Source of the DNA: Nostoc sp. NMS8
Lineage (GTDB): Bacteria > Cyanobacteriota > Cyanobacteriia > Cyanobacteriales > Nostocaceae
Length of the DNA: 64,000 bases
Assembly: GCF_017115045.1 (NCBI RefSeq)
Contig: NZ_JABXKK010000106.1
Span: forward strand, 86,501 to 150,500
Direction: 5' to 3'
How positions within the stretch are numbered: position 1 is the first letter of the stretch; each line of letters starts with the position of its first letter. The position numbers and the translations under genes were made by a program. The notes below the pieces were generated by a model. It was not told the origin of the DNA, ran no database searches, and worked only from the letters and a program-made list of their open reading frames with translations. Below, one piece after another: positions 63,174-64,000 of the stretch.

Positions 63174-64000
63174 ATGATTCAACAAAAATCCTCTATATTC
63201 CCTCATCCGCTATGGCAAATTGGAGGCAGTGTTGTTTTGGCGATCGCCTACTATGGAATGGCTGAAATTTCGCGGCATCTTGCCTCTACACCTCAGAATG
63301 TGACTCCAGTTTGGCCGCCGGATGGAATTGCTGCCGGGGCTGTTCTGTTGTTTGGTAGCTGGATCGGGTACGGTGTTTTGCTTGGTTCATTTCTCGCCAA
63401 CTTCTGGGCATTCCGAGATCCCACAAGTTTCTTATCCTTGGTGATTTCCACGCTGCCAGTTTTGGGAATTGCGATCGGTACAACTCTAGGGACTCTCTTG
63501 GGTAGCTTCCTGCTGCGGAAAACTACCAACCTCCACCATCCCTTAGAACGTGTTCCTGATGTATTCAAATTTTTGATCTTAACTGGCATGGTGGGGCCAA
63601 TGATCAATGCAACTGTGGGAGTGGCTTGCTTGGCGCTGAGTGGTAAAGTTCCCTGGCCAGCTTATGGGACAGTCTGGTTAACCTGGTGGATTTCTAATGT
63701 TTCGGGAATTTTTATCGTCACCCCAATTCTGCTTAGTTGGGGACAATTCATTCAAAAAAATCGGCATCCAATCAGGCAATGGTTATTTCTTAATTCAACA
63801 GGTTGCACCCAGCAAGTTGGAGAAGAATTAGTTTTCCAGGACTCTTTACTGAGTACTGGATACTGGGAAAGAAATTTTTTTAAGATTTGCTTGAGGTCTG
63901 CATCCTCATTACCCAATCCCCATTACCCCTTATCCCCAGAGGGGGCCCCACCTTCCCCAATCCCCATTACCCCTTATCCCCAGAGGGGGCCCCACCTTCC
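63174..64000 (+). CDS. MASE1-domain sensor protein (3' partial, repeat-invaded)
   Basis: Open from the ATG at 63174 to the window end. The first ~210 residues are a MASE1 membrane sensor (MIQQKSSIFPHPLWQIGG…, TPVWPPDGIAAGAVLLFGSWIG, LGSFLANFWAF, TVWLTWWISNVSGIFIVTPILLSW). MASE1 normally precedes histidine kinase or GGDEF/EAL domains. From about residue 223 (QDSLLSTGYW…) the coding sequence runs into intergenic repeats, translated in frame as Pro/Ser-rich junk. The gene is probably disrupted, or its output domain lies beyond the window. Confidence 0.75.
   Translation, partial: MIQQKSSIFPHPLWQIGGSVVLAIAYYGMAEISRHLASTPQNVTPVWPPDGIAAGAVLLFGSWIGYGVLLGSFLANFWAFRDPTSFLSLVISTLPVLGIAIGTTLGTLLGSFLLRKTTNLHHPLERVPDVFKFLILTGMVGPMINATVGVACLALSGKVPWPAYGTVWLTWWISNVSGIFIVTPILLSWGQFIQKNRHPIRQWLFLNSTGCTQQVGEELVFQDSLLSTGYWERNFFKICLRSASSLPNPHYPLSPEGAPPSPIPITPYPQRGPHL
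63912..64000. repeat. 44-bp GC-rich tandem repeat
   Basis: Two copies of a 44-bp unit (CCCAATCCCCATTACCCC… to …GGGGGCCCCACCTT) begin at 63912 and 63956. The second runs to the window edge. The unit also occurs once, inverted, at 52363-52410. It contains the palindrome GGGGGCCCC. Confidence 0.8.

Noticed and set aside
1..64000. tRNA or rRNA genes
   Set aside because: No cloverleaf with a GTTCGA-type T-loop and no rRNA core sequence was seen on either strand by eye; a tRNAscan run would settle it.

Overview
This window looks like chromosomal DNA of a filamentous, Nostoc-type cyanobacterium. The HIP1 octamer GCGATCGC recurs throughout, and heptamer repeats of the GGGGATT type sit between genes. 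A phycobiliprotein lyase lies beside an NblB-like HEAT protein, and most genes resemble typical Nostocales housekeeping or accessory genes. No rRNA, tRNA or CRISPR array was seen.

Layout. 1-6 kb: the end of an NAD(P)-binding/CIA30 protein, two small unknowns, a MocR-type regulator with a three-box operator, a Nudix hydrolase and a D-Ala-D-Ala-ligase-like ATP-grasp enzyme. 6-14 kb: SET protein, MATE exporter, exonuclease III, glycosyltransferase, zinc-ribbon protein, alcohol dehydrogenase, toxin-antitoxin fragments and small unknowns. 14-19 kb: Tat-exported beta-carbonic anhydrase, then two TVP38/DedA membrane proteins and a MerA-like flavoprotein. 19-30 kb: a giant PA14/Calx-beta/sugar-dehydrogenase-like protein, a long gene-poor stretch, a stress-type SDR, a PGM1-like peptide ligase and two-component proteins. 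29.8-33.6 kb: a foreign-looking block (AraC regulator, aldo/keto reductase, MdaB-like reductase) bounded by 17-bp inverted repeats and a 10-bp direct repeat, with integron attC-like sites behind the last two genes.

36.8-46.7 kb is the most distinctive part. A secreted RoxA-like dihaem cytochrome diverges from a tightly packed operon of old yellow enzyme, two paralogous dihaem cytochromes, a membrane-anchored catalase-like protein and a GMC oxidoreductase. Together they look like an extracytoplasmic oxidation system for a hydrophobic or unsaturated substrate. The substrate is unknown.

46.7-64 kb: a DUF433/DUF5615 toxin-antitoxin pair, an NB-ARC/TPR STAND protein split by two in-frame stops, a GST, a cation group (Na+/H+ antiporter, DUF3124 lipoprotein, TrkA-type protein), a nucleotide-transporter-like HEAT protein, infC, the NblB-like and CpcS-like genes, a decayed Uma2 nuclease and a MASE1 sensor gene running off the end and invaded by intergenic repeats. 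Three loci carry in-frame stops without frameshifts, mostly explicable by C:G to T:A changes. Small palindromic elements, some nested, fill many intergenic regions.
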